Positions 8,069-17,506 of a stretch of 64,000 nt of DNA are shown one piece after another (the first letter of the stretch is position 1; each line of letters starts with the position of its first letter). The notes under the pieces are model-generated. The model had not been told where the DNA came from. It saw nothing but the letters and a program-made list of their open reading frames with translations, and searched no databases. A program made the position numbers and the translations under genes. This stretch comes from Agrobacterium fabrum str. C58 (GTDB lineage: Bacteria; Pseudomonadota; Alphaproteobacteria; Rhizobiales; Rhizobiaceae): contig NC_003064.2 of the NCBI RefSeq assembly GCF_000092025.1, positions 434,001 through 498,000 on the forward strand. The letters run 5' to 3'.

Positions 8069-8545
8069 ATGGCAACATCCTATGACTATGCACCGCTGTT
8101 TCGAAACAGCATCGGTTTCGATCGGGCGCTCAATCTTCTCGAAAACGCACAGCGTGCCCGCTCGATCAGCGACTGGCCGCCCTATGACATCATCAAGACC
8201 GGCGATGACAGCTATAGGATCGCTATCGCGGTGGCGGGTTTTGCACTGGACGATCTGGACATAACATTCCAATCCAACCTTCTGACCGTGACTGGCCAGA
8301 AGCATGAGGCGTCTACTGAAGCCTATCTCCACCGCGGCATCGCCGCGCGATCGTTTGAACACCGCTTCGAACTTGCCGACCATGTCAGGGTAAGCGCAGC
8401 GGAGCTAAAAAACGGTCTCCTCTCCGTAAATCTCGTTCGCGAGGTTCCGGAAGAAATGAGACCACGAAAAATCGCCATCGAGACTGCGCTGAAGCTTGAG
8501 CCTTCAACTCCTGCGGAGCGGATCGAAGAAAAGAAGGCTGCATAA
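8069..8545 (+). CDS. Small heat-shock protein Hsp20 (class A, IbpA/HspH-like)
   Basis: 158-residue alpha-crystallin-type holdase chaperone. It has the rhizobial class A layout: an N-terminal YDYAPLFRNSIGFDRALNLL segment, then the core (YDIIKTGDDSYRIAIAVAGF, LTVTGQK), the LHRGIAARSFEHRFELADHV segment and GLLSVNLVREVPEE. The start is taken at ATG 8069, 8 bases after AAGGAGG; ATG 8063 is only 2 bases from it. Expression is probably controlled by the ROSE-type leader, so translation should rise with heat. It binds unfolding proteins in the cytoplasm. Confidence 0.93.
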   Translation: MATSYDYAPLFRNSIGFDRALNLLENAQRARSISDWPPYDIIKTGDDSYRIAIAVAGFALDDLDITFQSNLLTVTGQKHEASTEAYLHRGIAARSFEHRFELADHVRVSAAELKNGLLSVNLVREVPEEMRPRKIAIETALKLEPSTPAERIEEKKAA

Positions 8546-8607
8546 CAGAAACAAGGGCGCCGTTGCTGCGACGCCCGTCAACATTGCGGGTTGGGAAGGA
8601 GAAAGCA

Positions 8608-8907
8608 ATGAAACCCGATATGTTCAAAGAGCCTGTGTCTATTCTTGTCGGCCTGGGCTTTCCAGCCGAGATGCGCAGTGCGATGGATGCCTACAGGTAT
8701 CTTAGCGAATGGCCGGCTGACCTTAGAGATAACGCGCATTCGGTCGCGCTTAAGGCATGCGGCGCAGCGTTGCGCGGTGAAATCGAAGCAGACACTGCCC
8801 GCGGCCTGTTTTTTGCCTTCGCTGAAAAGAACGATCTGTTGGCGCCGGAAACGAACTTCATCGTCTCGTCGCGCGCGCGCCGGGACAAGGATCCGCGCGT
8901 GTCTTGA
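8608..8907 (+). CDS. DUF982 domain protein
   Basis: 99-residue protein with the DUF982 pattern common in Rhizobiaceae: VSILVGLGFPAEMRSAMDAY, then LSEWP, ALKACGAALRGEIEADTARGLFFAFAEKNDLL. The function is unknown. ATG 8608 is preceded by GGAAGGAGAAAG. It lies 62 bp after hsp20 in the same direction and may be co-transcribed, since no strong terminator separates them. Confidence 0.82.
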   Translation: MKPDMFKEPVSILVGLGFPAEMRSAMDAYRYLSEWPADLRDNAHSVALKACGAALRGEIEADTARGLFFAFAEKNDLLAPETNFIVSSRARRDKDPRVS

Positions 8908-8936
8908 GGCAAATTGACGAAGGGCAATATGTGGGA

Positions 8937-8960
8937 GCGGGCTGCTAGAGATCAGCCCGC
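8937..8960. terminator. Hairpin after the DUF982 gene
   Basis: GCGGGCTG and CAGCCCGC form a perfect 8-bp stem with an 8-base loop, about 30 bp after the stop. There is no T-run afterwards, so termination is probable but not certain. Confidence 0.45.
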
Positions 8961-9546
8961 GGTTCCAATGCCGAACGAGCTACTTTTTCGCCGGTCAATT
9001 GGTGTCGCGGGATCGCTCTTACTGACTGTACAAAATAAACGAGCGTGTTTCTTTGGCGCGAGACTTTTACACGACCGGTTGGGGCCGTGAGTTCGTGCGC
9101 GCGCCGGCGATCCCAGACGTTACTGCCCCGTCGTGACATCGATTATGATGCTCCGCTGTCACGCCCACCGCCAGTGGGGCTGCTGCCGCCGCCGCCATCT
9201 TTCGTTTCAACCATCATCGATCTCTCCGGCCCGGAAAACTACATTGCGTGAGGCCGCGCCGGGCCTGCATCACTGACAGTTCACTGACGAAAATATCAGG
9301 TGTCGGCATCGTGGCCCGGTGCAATTTTCGTACCTTTCTATTTTCAGTGGGTGGAGCGCATTTTTGTAGTTGGAAGCGGCGTGACTGCATCGCACGCAGC
9401 GGTAATAATGGAGCACAACCGATCTACCCGAACAGAGGCCGAATGCGGATTATCCTATGCAGCGCATCACCGGAACATCCTCGAGAGAGATTGATTGAAA
9501 CCTGCAGACACATCCGATCGTATAAGATGAATTAGAGCGACGCCCC
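8961..9546. other. Long intergenic stretch with no supported gene
   Basis: No frame here has both a good ribosome-binding site and recognisable protein sequence. A proline-rich plus-strand frame (about 9045-9251, ending in LSGPENYIA) is open but resembles no family I know. The segment precedes the ATPase gene at 9547, so it should hold that operon's promoter, though no convincing -35/-10 pair was picked out. Confidence 0.4.
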
Positions 9547-10206
9547 ATGATCCTGGCAATCTGCGACATCAGAAAGACCTACGAGACCGCTGAGGGCGCA
9601 ATACCCGTGCTCAATGGAGTCGGCCTTTCACTCGATGCGGGCGAAAGCCTCGCCCTGACGGGAGAGTCCGGCAGTGGAAAGAGCACGCTCCTTCACCTCG
9701 TCGGGGGCCTTGAACTCCCCGACAGTGGCACCATCATGGTGAGGGATCGCAATATCGTCGATTTGGACGATAGAGGTCGTGCACTGTTTCGCCGTCGTGA
9801 TGTCGGCTTGATCTTCCAGCAGTTCAATCTCATCCCAAGCCTAGATGTCGGATCCAATATTTCTTTCCACGCAAAGCTCGCTGGCCGGTGTGACCCAACC
9901 TGGGAAAAGACACTGGTCGAAGCGCTCGGAATTGCAGCGCTTCTCGGTCGCTATCCCGAGCAACTCTCCGGCGGGCAACAGCAGCGGGTTGCGATCGCGC
10001 GGACACTTGCAGCAAGGCCGCCACTGATCCTTGCCGACGAGCCGACCGGCAATCTCGATGAAGCGACCGCGGACATCGTCATCGACATTATGCTGCAACT
10101 GGCGAAATCAGCCAAGATCGCACTTCTGCTTGTCACCCATTCAAGCCGGCTGGCGGCGAAACTCGATCGGCGTATTACGCTCACCGGCGGGAAAGTTTCG
10201 CAATGA
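9547..10206 (+). CDS. ABC transporter ATP-binding protein (LolD/MacB type)
   Basis: 219-residue ATPase. Walker A is GESGSGKST (39-47), with the Q-loop in [12 protein letters not shown]. The signature LSGGQQQR, Walker [16 protein letters not shown] and the H-loop VTHS are all present. The ADEPTGNLD sequence and short length place it with the FtsE/LolD/MacB group that powers FtsX-type permeases. It overlaps the permease gene by 4 bases (ATGA). It likely energises extraction or export of a lipoprotein, lipid or small molecule from the inner membrane. Confidence 0.93.
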   Translation: MILAICDIRKTYETAEGAIPVLNGVGLSLDAGESLALTGESGSGKSTLLHLVGGLELPDSGTIMVRDRNIVDLDDRGRALFRRRDVGLIFQQFNLIPSLDVGSNISFHAKLAGRCDPTWEKTLVEALGIAALLGRYPEQLSGGQQQRVAIARTLAARPPLILADEPTGNLDEATADIVIDIMLQLAKSAKIALLLVTHSSRLAAKLDRRITLTGGKVSQ

Positions 10207-12611
10207 ACCGTACCGCGTTTCAGGCATTGCTTTCGCATTGGCGCCATAGACCCCTGCAACTCTTCACGCTTTTTGTGGGAGTGGCTCTCGCGACCGCCCT
10301 TTGGTCTGCCGTGCAGGCCATCAATGCCGAAGCCCGCGCCAGTTATGACCGCGCTGCGTCAGTGTTGGCGCAAAATCAGCTCGATCAACTGGTAGCTAAG
10401 GACGGCAGCACGATTTCCTCCAACACTTATGCACGCCTCCGCCGGGCTGGCCTTGATGTGTCGCCAATCATCGAGGGTGAACACAGGTTTGGTACAACGC
10501 GCATCAGGCTTATCGGGATCGACCCGTTGACGATGCCATCGGAAGGAAGGGTTCTACCCGTTGGGGAGCCATCCGGACTAATAGACTTCATGACGGCACC
10601 CGGCGTGATGATCGTATCGCCTGCTACGGCCGGCACGTTGAAAGACACTTCAGGACTTCCCATCAAAATGGCTGCGAACATTCCCGACGGAGCAGGTTTT
10701 GTCGACATTTCCACAGCCGACCGCGTTCTCCACCGCAATGGAAACCTCAGCCGCATCGTCGTTTCTCCAACGCAAAAATTGGACATTCAGGCGGTTGCGA
10801 CCGTCGCACCCGAACTGTCCCTGAAAGAGGCCGGCGGGAGGTCGGATGTCGCTCGGCTCACCGACAGTTTTCACCTCAATCTCACCGCCTTCGGCTTTCT
10901 GGCTTTCGTGGTGGGACTTTTTATCGCTTATTCCGCAACGGGACTGTCATTCGAGCAGAGGCGCGGTACGTTCAGGACCTTGCGGTCGCTCGGTATCCCG
11001 CTCAGTTCGCTGACGACGATGCTCGTTATCGAAATAACGCTTTTCGCCCTCGTGGCGGGCGCTCTCGGCGTGGTCCTGGGCTACGTTGTGGCCTCCACGC
11101 TTCTGCCCGGCGTGGCGGCAACGTTGAGCGGCCTGTATGGCGCGCGTGTTGCAGGCTCACTTTCCATTCGCCCCGAGTGGTGGCTGACTGGTCTTGGTAT
11201 GGCATTGGTCGGGACGTGGCTTTCTTCGCTGCAACATCTTTATCGCGTCTGGAGAATGCCGATATTGTCGACAGCACATAGCCGGGGGTGGACCATGGCA
11301 TCCGTCAAAAGTCTGGTGCTTCAGGCGATCGCAGGGATATTTCTAATCGCGTTGTCCAGCCTGCTCATCTGGATCGGCAGTGGGCTTCTGGCGGGATTTG
11401 CGATACTTGCGGCCTTTCTGCTTGGCGCGGCATTTATTCTTCCCCCACTGCTGGCCCTGGCTCTGAGGGCAGGTGAACGGTCGTCTCGGCATGTGCTTGC
11501 ACGATGGTTTTTTGCCGACACAAGGCAGCAGTTGCCGGGGCTTTCTCTCGCGCTGATGGCACTGTTACTTGCCCTATCGGCCAACATCGGCGTCGGCACG
11601 ATGGTTTCCAGTTTTCGGCAGACGTTTCTGAGGTGGCTCGATCAGCGGCTTGCGGCGGAGGTTTACGTAACGGCACGCGATGAGGCCGAAGCTGCCCGCC
11701 TGCGCAAATGGTTTCCAGATCACGCAAGGGCAGTCCTCCCGATCTGGAGCACCCGTGGCGAAGTCTCCGGGGCACAGGTTCAGATTTTCGGTGTCGCCGA
11801 TGATCCTACGTACAGAGATCACTGGCCATTGATTCTTGGCTCTGCCACAACGTGGGATGAAATTGCGAGCGGGCGCGGAGCGCTCGTCAACGAGCAGTTC
11901 TGGAGAAGCGGAAATGCTTCGCTTGGTCAGAAAATCATCTTGCCAGGCGGCTGGAGCGCCACGGTCGTCGGTATTTTTTCGGATTACGGCAATCCGATGG
12001 GGCAGGTGATTATCGGTATCAATGCTCTTAATCAACACTATCCAGATGTTGAAAAGCTGCGCTATGGTCTTCGCGTGGCACCTGATGATACGGCTGATTT
12101 TCGCCGACGTCTGATAGACGACTTTGGCCTGCCACAAGACAATATCGTGGATCAGGCCTCACTCAAACGGCAGTCCGCCGCCATTTTTGAACAGACTTTC
12201 GCGGTGACCGGCGCACTGAACATACTGACGCTTGCCGTTGCCGGCTTTGCCATGTTTTCCAGTCTTTTGACGCTTGCCTCGCTGCGGCTGCCGCAACTCG
12301 CTCCTGTCTGGGCGCTAGGGCTTCGCCGCCGCGATCTGGCGTGGCTGGAATTTATTCGCGCGCTGACATTATGGTTCGTTACCTTCGTTGCCGCCATTCC
12401 CGTCGGCCTCGCTCTGGCCTGGGTTCTGCTGACGATCATCAATGTGGAGGCATTCGGATGGCGCCTGCCGATGATCCTGTTTCCCTGGGAATGGGTGAAA
12501 CTCGGCCTCGTCGCGCTCTTCGCTGCTGTGATTTCCGTTTTGATTCCGGTGCGTCAATTGGCAAAAACAGCGCCGGCCGATCTGTTGAGGGTATTTGCCA
12601 ATGAACGTTAA
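10203..12611 (+). CDS. FtsX-type ABC transporter permease
   Basis: 802-residue inner-membrane permease with the double FtsX arrangement. An N-terminal helix (about 16-36) precedes a large periplasmic domain (about 37-220). Helices and an FtsX core follow ([27 protein letters not shown] region), then a second periplasmic domain (about 470-650), and a second FtsX core ends the protein ([16 protein letters not shown] through [18 protein letters not shown]). In the Agrobacterium att region two separate half-permeases are described with an AttH-like partner; here both halves are one chain. Translationally coupled on both sides. Confidence 0.88.
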   Translation: MNRTAFQALLSHWRHRPLQLFTLFVGVALATALWSAVQAINAEARASYDRAASVLAQNQLDQLVAKDGSTISSNTYARLRRAGLDVSPIIEGEHRFGTTRIRLIGIDPLTMPSEGRVLPVGEPSGLIDFMTAPGVMIVSPATAGTLKDTSGLPIKMAANIPDGAGFVDISTADRVLHRNGNLSRIVVSPTQKLDIQAVATVAPELSLKEAGGRSDVARLTDSFHLNLTAFGFLAFVVGLFIAYSATGLSFEQRRGTFRTLRSLGIPLSSLTTMLVIEITLFALVAGALGVVLGYVVASTLLPGVAATLSGLYGARVAGSLSIRPEWWLTGLGMALVGTWLSSLQHLYRVWRMPILSTAHSRGWTMASVKSLVLQAIAGIFLIALSSLLIWIGSGLLAGFAILAAFLLGAAFILPPLLALALRAGERSSRHVLARWFFADTRQQLPGLSLALMALLLALSANIGVGTMVSSFRQTFLRWLDQRLAAEVYVTARDEAEAARLRKWFPDHARAVLPIWSTRGEVSGAQVQIFGVADDPTYRDHWPLILGSATTWDEIASGRGALVNEQFWRSGNASLGQKIILPGGWSATVVGIFSDYGNPMGQVIIGINALNQHYPDVEKLRYGLRVAPDDTADFRRRLIDDFGLPQDNIVDQASLKRQSAAIFEQTFAVTGALNILTLAVAGFAMFSSLLTLASLRLPQLAPVWALGLRRRDLAWLEFIRALTLWFVTFVAAIPVGLALAWVLLTIINVEAFGWRLPMILFPWEWVKLGLVALFAAVISVLIPVRQLAKTAPADLLRVFANER

Positions 12612-13665
12612 ACGCATCCTTCTTCTTTGCGCCTTGTCCTTGCCCGCACCTGCCGTGGCCGTTGGACAGGGTTTTGCCGGCCTCGGTTCAAGCGCCGAGG
12701 GCTTTAGCATTCCCCAAAGAGGGGTCGCTCCGACTTTTCCACGAGACCACGGCCCGCATCCAGATTTCAGGGTTGAGTGGTGGTATGTTACCGCAAACCT
12801 GCAGACAGCGGGTGGCGAACAACTGGGCGTCCAATGGACGCTCTTTCGCTCGGCGCTTCAACCGGGTCGGCGCGCCGGATGGGCAGATCCGCAGATATGG
12901 CTGGGGCATGCCGCCGTCACGACCGCGAGCCGCCATTATGTTGCGGAAAGACTGGCGCGGGGCGGCGTTGGGCAGGCGGCTGTCGAAGCCGAACCGTTCG
13001 AAGCCTGGATCGACAACTGGCAGATGAAGGCGGCAACGACCGGCCTCGCCGATCAGCTGGATCAAATTGATCTGAACGCTGGCGGCGAGGACTTCAATTA
13101 TCAACTGAAACTTCAGGCCCGCGGGCCCTTGATTCTTCAGGGGGAGAGAGGTTTTTCGGTGAAATCGGCGGCCGGACAGGCAAGCTATTATTATTCCCAG
13201 CCATTTTACGACGTCAGCGGCACTATCGGTCTCGACGGTAAGAACCAGGAGGTAACTGGCAAAGCCTGGCTCGATCGGGAATGGTCTTCGCAGCCGCTGG
13301 CGTCAAACCAGAAGGGATGGGATTGGTTTTCCCTCCATCTGGCATCCGGCGAAAAGCTCATGGCGTTCCGGTTGCGGGAAGAGCAAGGAGAATATATCTC
13401 CGCCAACTGGATTTCGGCCGATGGCAAAACATCACCCATAAATCCGACAGATGTGCAGCTATCTCCATTGCGGACCGCGACTGTGAACGGCAGGGTTATG
13501 CCGGTGGAATGGAACGTGAAGATTCCGAGCCGTGGTCTTGATATCAAAACAGTGGCTCTCAATGAGCAGGCATGGATGGCAACCTCGATGCCTTATTGGG
13601 AGGGGCCGATAGAGTTTAGCGGAACCACCAGCGGGCGGGGTTATCTGGAAATGACGGGGTACTGA
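12601..13665 (+). CDS. AttH/CrtC-type lipocalin-like secreted protein
   Basis: 354-residue exported protein with an N-terminal signal peptide ([20 protein letters not shown]). It belongs to the lipocalin-like family that groups AttH with hydroxyneurosporene synthase CrtC. The family landmarks are HPDFRVEWWYVTANL near the N-terminus, WLGHAAVT, then YYYSQPFYDVSGTI, GKAWLDREWSSQPL and GWDWFSLHL. The start at 12601 overlaps the permease stop; ATG 12595 is also possible. It is probably the periplasmic or outer-membrane partner of the ATPase/FtsX pair, binding a lipid-like cargo. The cargo is unknown. Confidence 0.86.
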   Translation: MNVKRILLLCALSLPAPAVAVGQGFAGLGSSAEGFSIPQRGVAPTFPRDHGPHPDFRVEWWYVTANLQTAGGEQLGVQWTLFRSALQPGRRAGWADPQIWLGHAAVTTASRHYVAERLARGGVGQAAVEAEPFEAWIDNWQMKAATTGLADQLDQIDLNAGGEDFNYQLKLQARGPLILQGERGFSVKSAAGQASYYYSQPFYDVSGTIGLDGKNQEVTGKAWLDREWSSQPLASNQKGWDWFSLHLASGEKLMAFRLREEQGEYISANWISADGKTSPINPTDVQLSPLRTATVNGRVMPVEWNVKIPSRGLDIKTVALNEQAWMATSMPYWEGPIEFSGTTSGRGYLEMTGY

Positions 13666-13688
13666 AAACCCGACTTCCGGTTGGCTCT

Positions 13689-14336
13689 TTAACGTTCAGG
13701 CCTGTCAACCGATGGCCTCATGCCGAGAGCAGCCTTGAGAGACTGTGCCCAGACCGCATAGCCGGCCGCATTGAGGTGAACGAGGTCGGGCTGATAATAG
13801 CGAAACATCGGCAAGCCGTTCTCACCGAGCAGGTCGCCACTCAGGTCGAGCCAAGTCACCTTATATCGGTTTTCACACCAAGCCTGCGTCAATCGATTGA
13901 AACGGTCGAATTCGTCGCGATAAATCCAGCGCGCTGGACTGGGTTTGATCGCAAGAATGTATAAGCGCGTTTGGGGCAGCCCTTCAGAAATGCGATTCAT
14001 CAGTGTCTGGAAATGGCGAAACGCCGTCTCAGCCGTTTGTCCGTCGCTCGCAATGTCGTTCTCACCGAAATAGAGGAGCGTTTGTCTTGGTTTCAGGGGC
14101 ACAAGAAGCTGGCCCATGTAGTGGATGGCGGACAGAAATGTTCCCCCGCCAAACCCCAGATTGACAACGTTGAGCGAGTTCAGGTCCTCGGCCAGCGAGT
14201 TCCACAGTCGGAACGACGAGGAGCCGTAGAATGCGATCGGATCGTCCGGCAGCCCGAGGCGCTGGAGTCGCGTCAGGACGGCAACAACATCACTATCATA
14301 GCGGTTGGTGCCGATGCTGGCTGGAAAGTCGTACAT
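13689..14336 (-). CDS. SGNH/GDSL-family hydrolase
   Basis: About 215 residues with the SGNH blocks in order: FYGSSSFRLW (block I, nucleophile Ser), NLGFGGGTF (block II Gly), YFGENDI (block III Asn) and DLVHLNAAGYAVW (block V Asp-His). Such enzymes are esterases, lipases or deacetylases. No signal peptide is seen, so it is probably cytoplasmic. ATG 14336 lies 5 bases after AAAGGAG. It converges on the AttH-like gene and precedes nothing obvious; the substrate is unknown. Confidence 0.87.
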   Translation of the reverse strand: MYDFPASIGTNRYDSDVVAVLTRLQRLGLPDDPIAFYGSSSFRLWNSLAEDLNSLNVVNLGFGGGTFLSAIHYMGQLLVPLKPRQTLLYFGENDIASDGQTAETAFRHFQTLMNRISEGLPQTRLYILAIKPSPARWIYRDEFDRFNRLTQAWCENRYKVTWLDLSGDLLGENGLPMFRYYQPDLVHLNAAGYAVWAQSLKAALGMRPSVDRPER

Positions 14337-14383
14337 CATCACTCCTTTTATTCTGGAACGTGTTGGGTCCGGCCCTCAAATTC

Positions 14384-15295
14384 TCAGGAAAGTGCCTGAT
14401 GCAGGACCGTCAGAGCGCCTTTGGTCAAATCGTCGTCAGCACCCAACGATATTTTCAAAGCAAAGATTTCCGCTGCCTGCACATAAAGGTCATTCAGGCC
14501 ATCATTGCCCACGATCGTCGCCTGACCATTCTCCCCAAACCAGTTCGCATCCCTTGCCTGCCGGAACTCTTGCCCGATGACCAGCCCCCTGACGAACGAC
14601 CTCAATTGATCCGCCGACAGCTTGCCCGCAAGAGTGCCTGTGCGGGCTGAAAACAGAAGGGACGACATGGCGGTGGACTGCTTGGCCTCGTGAAGTCCCC
14701 AAAGATAGGCGTCAGCGTCGTCAACGGCGGGTTGGGTAGAGCCGCGGGCGATAAAGGAGTGATTGATGAGCAGATTGAAGATTTCACCCGTGACGAAGGT
14801 CTGGAAACAGTCGATTTTCCCGGCTTTCACACGCGCCCATTTGCTGTGCGTGCCAGGAATGATGATCGTAATATCCTTGTCGAGACCATGGCCGATGACC
14901 TGCGTTTCTTCCCCTCGCATAACGTCTGGGAAAGGTCTTCTGAGAGGATCCTGAAGACCGGGTAAAAACACGAGCTCTGACCCATTCGGCAGTGACCTTC
15001 GCACTGTACCGGCGGCAAGTTCCGCCGGGCCTGCCGGGCATTGCACATACGGAACTTCCACCCAGCCGTTGCGACTGGTGATCATACCCAACGCGGCGAC
15101 GGGCAGGGCGCCCAGGCTTGAGAACCAAGGGGCTAGTGCAGTCATCAGTGCAGGCTCGTGTTGATCTTTGCCAAGGCTCGAAATGCCGTCGGTAGTTTCA
15201 AGATAATCGAGTTCTTCGCCGCTTTCACCAACGAGCGTTGCCCGTAGTGATGTCGTTCCCCAATCGACGATGATCGATGTCGCCGGTGATGCCAT
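14384..15295 (-). CDS. dgoK: 2-dehydro-3-deoxygalactonokinase
   Basis: 303-residue kinase of the DgoK family, which phosphorylates 2-keto-3-deoxy-galactonate at O6. The N-terminal ATP site IIVDWGTTSLRATL is followed by ISSL, MITSRNGWVEVPYV and PGTHSKWARV, then TFVTGEIFNLL and a C-terminal VIGQEFRQA region. The start at 15295 has GAGGAGGTT 8 bases upstream; longer frames begin at 15361. It is divergent from the aldolase/dehydratase/importer operon, so it probably acts on the keto-deoxy acid made there. No 6-phospho aldolase gene is in the window. Confidence 0.9.
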   Translation of the reverse strand: MASPATSIIVDWGTTSLRATLVGESGEELDYLETTDGISSLGKDQHEPALMTALAPWFSSLGALPVAALGMITSRNGWVEVPYVQCPAGPAELAAGTVRRSLPNGSELVFLPGLQDPLRRPFPDVMRGEETQVIGHGLDKDITIIIPGTHSKWARVKAGKIDCFQTFVTGEIFNLLINHSFIARGSTQPAVDDADAYLWGLHEAKQSTAMSSLLFSARTGTLAGKLSADQLRSFVRGLVIGQEFRQARDANWFGENGQATIVGNDGLNDLYVQAAEIFALKISLGADDDLTKGALTVLHQALS

Positions 15296-15375
15296 TTCGT
15301 GAACCTCCTCGTTCATTTCATCTGGGGGGTTGTCATACGGCGCAAGTCTATGTAGTGTCAATTAGTGAATTCAAG

Positions 15376-15392
15376 GTATCAATATATGATAC
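15376..15392. promoter_or_regulatory. Palindromic operator in the sugar-acid divergent promoter
   Basis: GTATCA-ATATA-TGATAC is a perfect inverted repeat (6-5-6) 18 bp before the start of the operon at 15411 and 80 bp from dgoK. The IclR-type regulator encoded at 22691 is the likely binder, by neighbourhood only. Confidence 0.55.
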
Positions 15393-15410
15393 TTAAATGG
15401 GAGGAGAAAG

Positions 15411-16319
15411 ATGGTGGCTGGCCTCAAGGGGATCTTGCCTGTTCTGCCCACGCCGTTTCTGGCTGATGGCGGCATTGACGAAGCGGGTATGAAGCGGCTG
15501 GTGGTCTTTGCGCTCGACAAGGGCGTGGATGGTGTCGTGTTTCCCGGTTTCGCCAGCGAGGTGGAGACTTTGAATGCCGCCGAGCGCGCGGCGCTGCTGA
15601 AGATCGTCGTAGATGCAGTAGCGGGCCGCGTGCCGGTCGTGGCGGGTGCGAGCGCGGCCGACTGGCGTGAGGTGGTCGAGCATGGGCGGGCGGCATCGGC
15701 GCTTGGCATTCGCCACCTGATGGTGCAGCCGCCCAAATCGGTCGGCACGGATGCGTCAGCGCTGATCGAATTCCTCGGCAGGATCGTCGAGGCGCTGCCC
15801 GAGGTTGAAATCATTCTGCAGAACGCGCCTGCACCGCGCGGCTCCGATCTGTCGCCACAGGCGATCGTGGAGATCGTGCGCGCCTTGCCGCAGGTAACCT
15901 ACGTCAAGGAAGAAACGCTTCCCGCCGGCCCGGCCATCAGCCACATTATCGCCCATGCGCCTTCGACGCTGAAGGGCGTCATCGGTGGCGGCGGGGCGCG
16001 TTATATTCTCGACGAATATGCCCGAGGTGCTACGGCCGCGATGCCGGCGCTGGAGATCGCCGAGGAACATGTGGCCATCGACCGGGCGCTTGTTGCCGGG
16101 CGGCAGGAAGAGGCTCGCCGGATCTATGTCCGTACCCTGCCGCTTCTGGTTCTGCAGGCGGTCTATCGCATGCGGCTGACCAAATATGTGCTCGCCCGTC
16201 GCGGCGTGATCGACGGCGTCGGCGTGCGTGCGCCGACACCCGAGCTTGATACGGCGGCGCTTGCCGATATCGACGCCAATCTGGTCGAGCTCGGCCTTGT
16301 TGCCGCGGAGGCCGCATGA
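15411..16319 (+). CDS. DHDPS/N-acetylneuraminate lyase-family aldolase or dehydratase
   Basis: 302-residue TIM-barrel enzyme of the DapA/NAL superfamily. The Schiff-base lysine is K166 in YVKEE. A GFASEVETL loop replaces the usual GTTGESATL. The catalytic tyrosine of the YNxP motif is replaced by Gln137 (ILQNAP), as I recall for some sugar-acid dehydratase branches. It likely cleaves or dehydrates a 2-keto-3-deoxy sugar acid rather than making dihydrodipicolinate. It overlaps the next gene by 4 bases and leads the importer operon. Confidence 0.88.
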   Translation: MVAGLKGILPVLPTPFLADGGIDEAGMKRLVVFALDKGVDGVVFPGFASEVETLNAAERAALLKIVVDAVAGRVPVVAGASAADWREVVEHGRAASALGIRHLMVQPPKSVGTDASALIEFLGRIVEALPEVEIILQNAPAPRGSDLSPQAIVEIVRALPQVTYVKEETLPAGPAISHIIAHAPSTLKGVIGGGGARYILDEYARGATAAMPALEIAEEHVAIDRALVAGRQEEARRIYVRTLPLLVLQAVYRMRLTKYVLARRGVIDGVGVRAPTPELDTAALADIDANLVELGLVAAEAA

Positions 16320-17482
16320 ACAGCCCCATCGCAACCGTCGAAGTCTTCACGCTGACCCAGCCGCGCAAGGTTCCCTATCTTGGCGCGCTCAGGGAAGGCG
16401 AGGTGGTCAATCCCAACGGCTATATCGTGCGCAAGGGCAATCGCACGGTCTACCCCACCTTCGACCGCAGCGTGCTGGTGCGCATGACGACGGAGGCCGG
16501 CACTGTCGGCTGGGGCGAGACCTATGGTATCGTCGCCCCCGGCGCGGTTGCCGCCCTCATCAATGATCTTCTCGCCGGTTTTGTGATCGGTCGCGATGCG
16601 TCCGATCCTTCGGCTGTTTATGACGACCTTTATGACATGATGCGGGTGCGCGGTTATACTGGCGGCTTTTACGTCGATGCACTTGCCGCGCTCGATATTG
16701 CGCTCTGGGATATTGCCGGGCAGGAAGCCGGAAAATCCATCCGCGACCTTCTCGGCGGCGGCGTGGACAGTTTTCCGGCCTATGTTTCCGGCCTGCCTGA
16801 AAGAACGTTGAAGGCGCGCGGGGAGCTGGCGAAATACTGGCAGGATCGCGGTTTCAACGCTTTCAAATTCGCAACACCGGTAGCTGATGACGGCCCGGCG
16901 GCGGAAATTGCCAATCTCCGGCAGGTGCTTGGCCCACAGGCGAAGATCGCCGCCGACATGCACTGGAACCAGACGCCGGAACGGGCGCTGGAACTGATTG
17001 CCGAAATGCAGCCCTTTGACCCGTGGTTCGCCGAGGCTCCCGTCTGGACGGAGGACATTGCCGGCCTGGAGAAGGTTTCCAAGAATACCGACGTGCCGAT
17101 TGCCGTCGGCGAGGAATGGCGCACCCATTGGGATATGCGCGCCCGCATCGAACGCTGCCGCATCGCGATCGTGCAGCCGGAAATGGGCCATAAGGGCATC
17201 ACCAATTTCATCCGCATCGGTGCACTTGCCGCCGAACACGGCATTGACGTGATCCCGCACGCCACCGTCGGCGCCGGCATTTTCCTTGCCGCCAGTCTGC
17301 AGGCGTCATCGACGTTGTCGATGCTGAAGGGACACGAATTCCAGCACTCGATCTTCGAGCCGAACCGCCGCCTGCTCGACGGTGACATGGATTGCCGCGA
17401 GGGCAGATATCACCTGCCGTCCGGACCGGGACTTGGGGTAAGACCGTCGGAGGCGGCACTCGGTCTGATTGAACGTATCTGA
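16316..17482 (+). CDS. Enolase-superfamily sugar-acid dehydratase (mandelate racemase/muconate lactonizing type)
   Basis: 388-residue enzyme with the capping domain and (beta/alpha)7-beta barrel. Likely metal ligands are D214 (ADMHWN), E240 (FAEAPV) and E266 (GEEW). A catalytic His315 follows in PHATVG, with E289 (VQPEM) where the His-Asp dyad acid usually sits. K184 (FKFAT) lies on the second strand. The His-based active site fits acid-sugar dehydration to a 2-keto-3-deoxy acid. It is encoded between the keto-deoxy-acid enzyme and the sugar importer. The exact stereochemistry of the substrate cannot be read. Confidence 0.87.
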   Translation: MNSPIATVEVFTLTQPRKVPYLGALREGEVVNPNGYIVRKGNRTVYPTFDRSVLVRMTTEAGTVGWGETYGIVAPGAVAALINDLLAGFVIGRDASDPSAVYDDLYDMMRVRGYTGGFYVDALAALDIALWDIAGQEAGKSIRDLLGGGVDSFPAYVSGLPERTLKARGELAKYWQDRGFNAFKFATPVADDGPAAEIANLRQVLGPQAKIAADMHWNQTPERALELIAEMQPFDPWFAEAPVWTEDIAGLEKVSKNTDVPIAVGEEWRTHWDMRARIERCRIAIVQPEMGHKGITNFIRIGALAAEHGIDVIPHATVGAGIFLAASLQASSTLSMLKGHEFQHSIFEPNRRLLDGDMDCREGRYHLPSGPGLGVRPSEAALGLIERI

Positions 17483-17506
17483 TTTGGTTTTTTGGAGGAG
17501 GAAACC

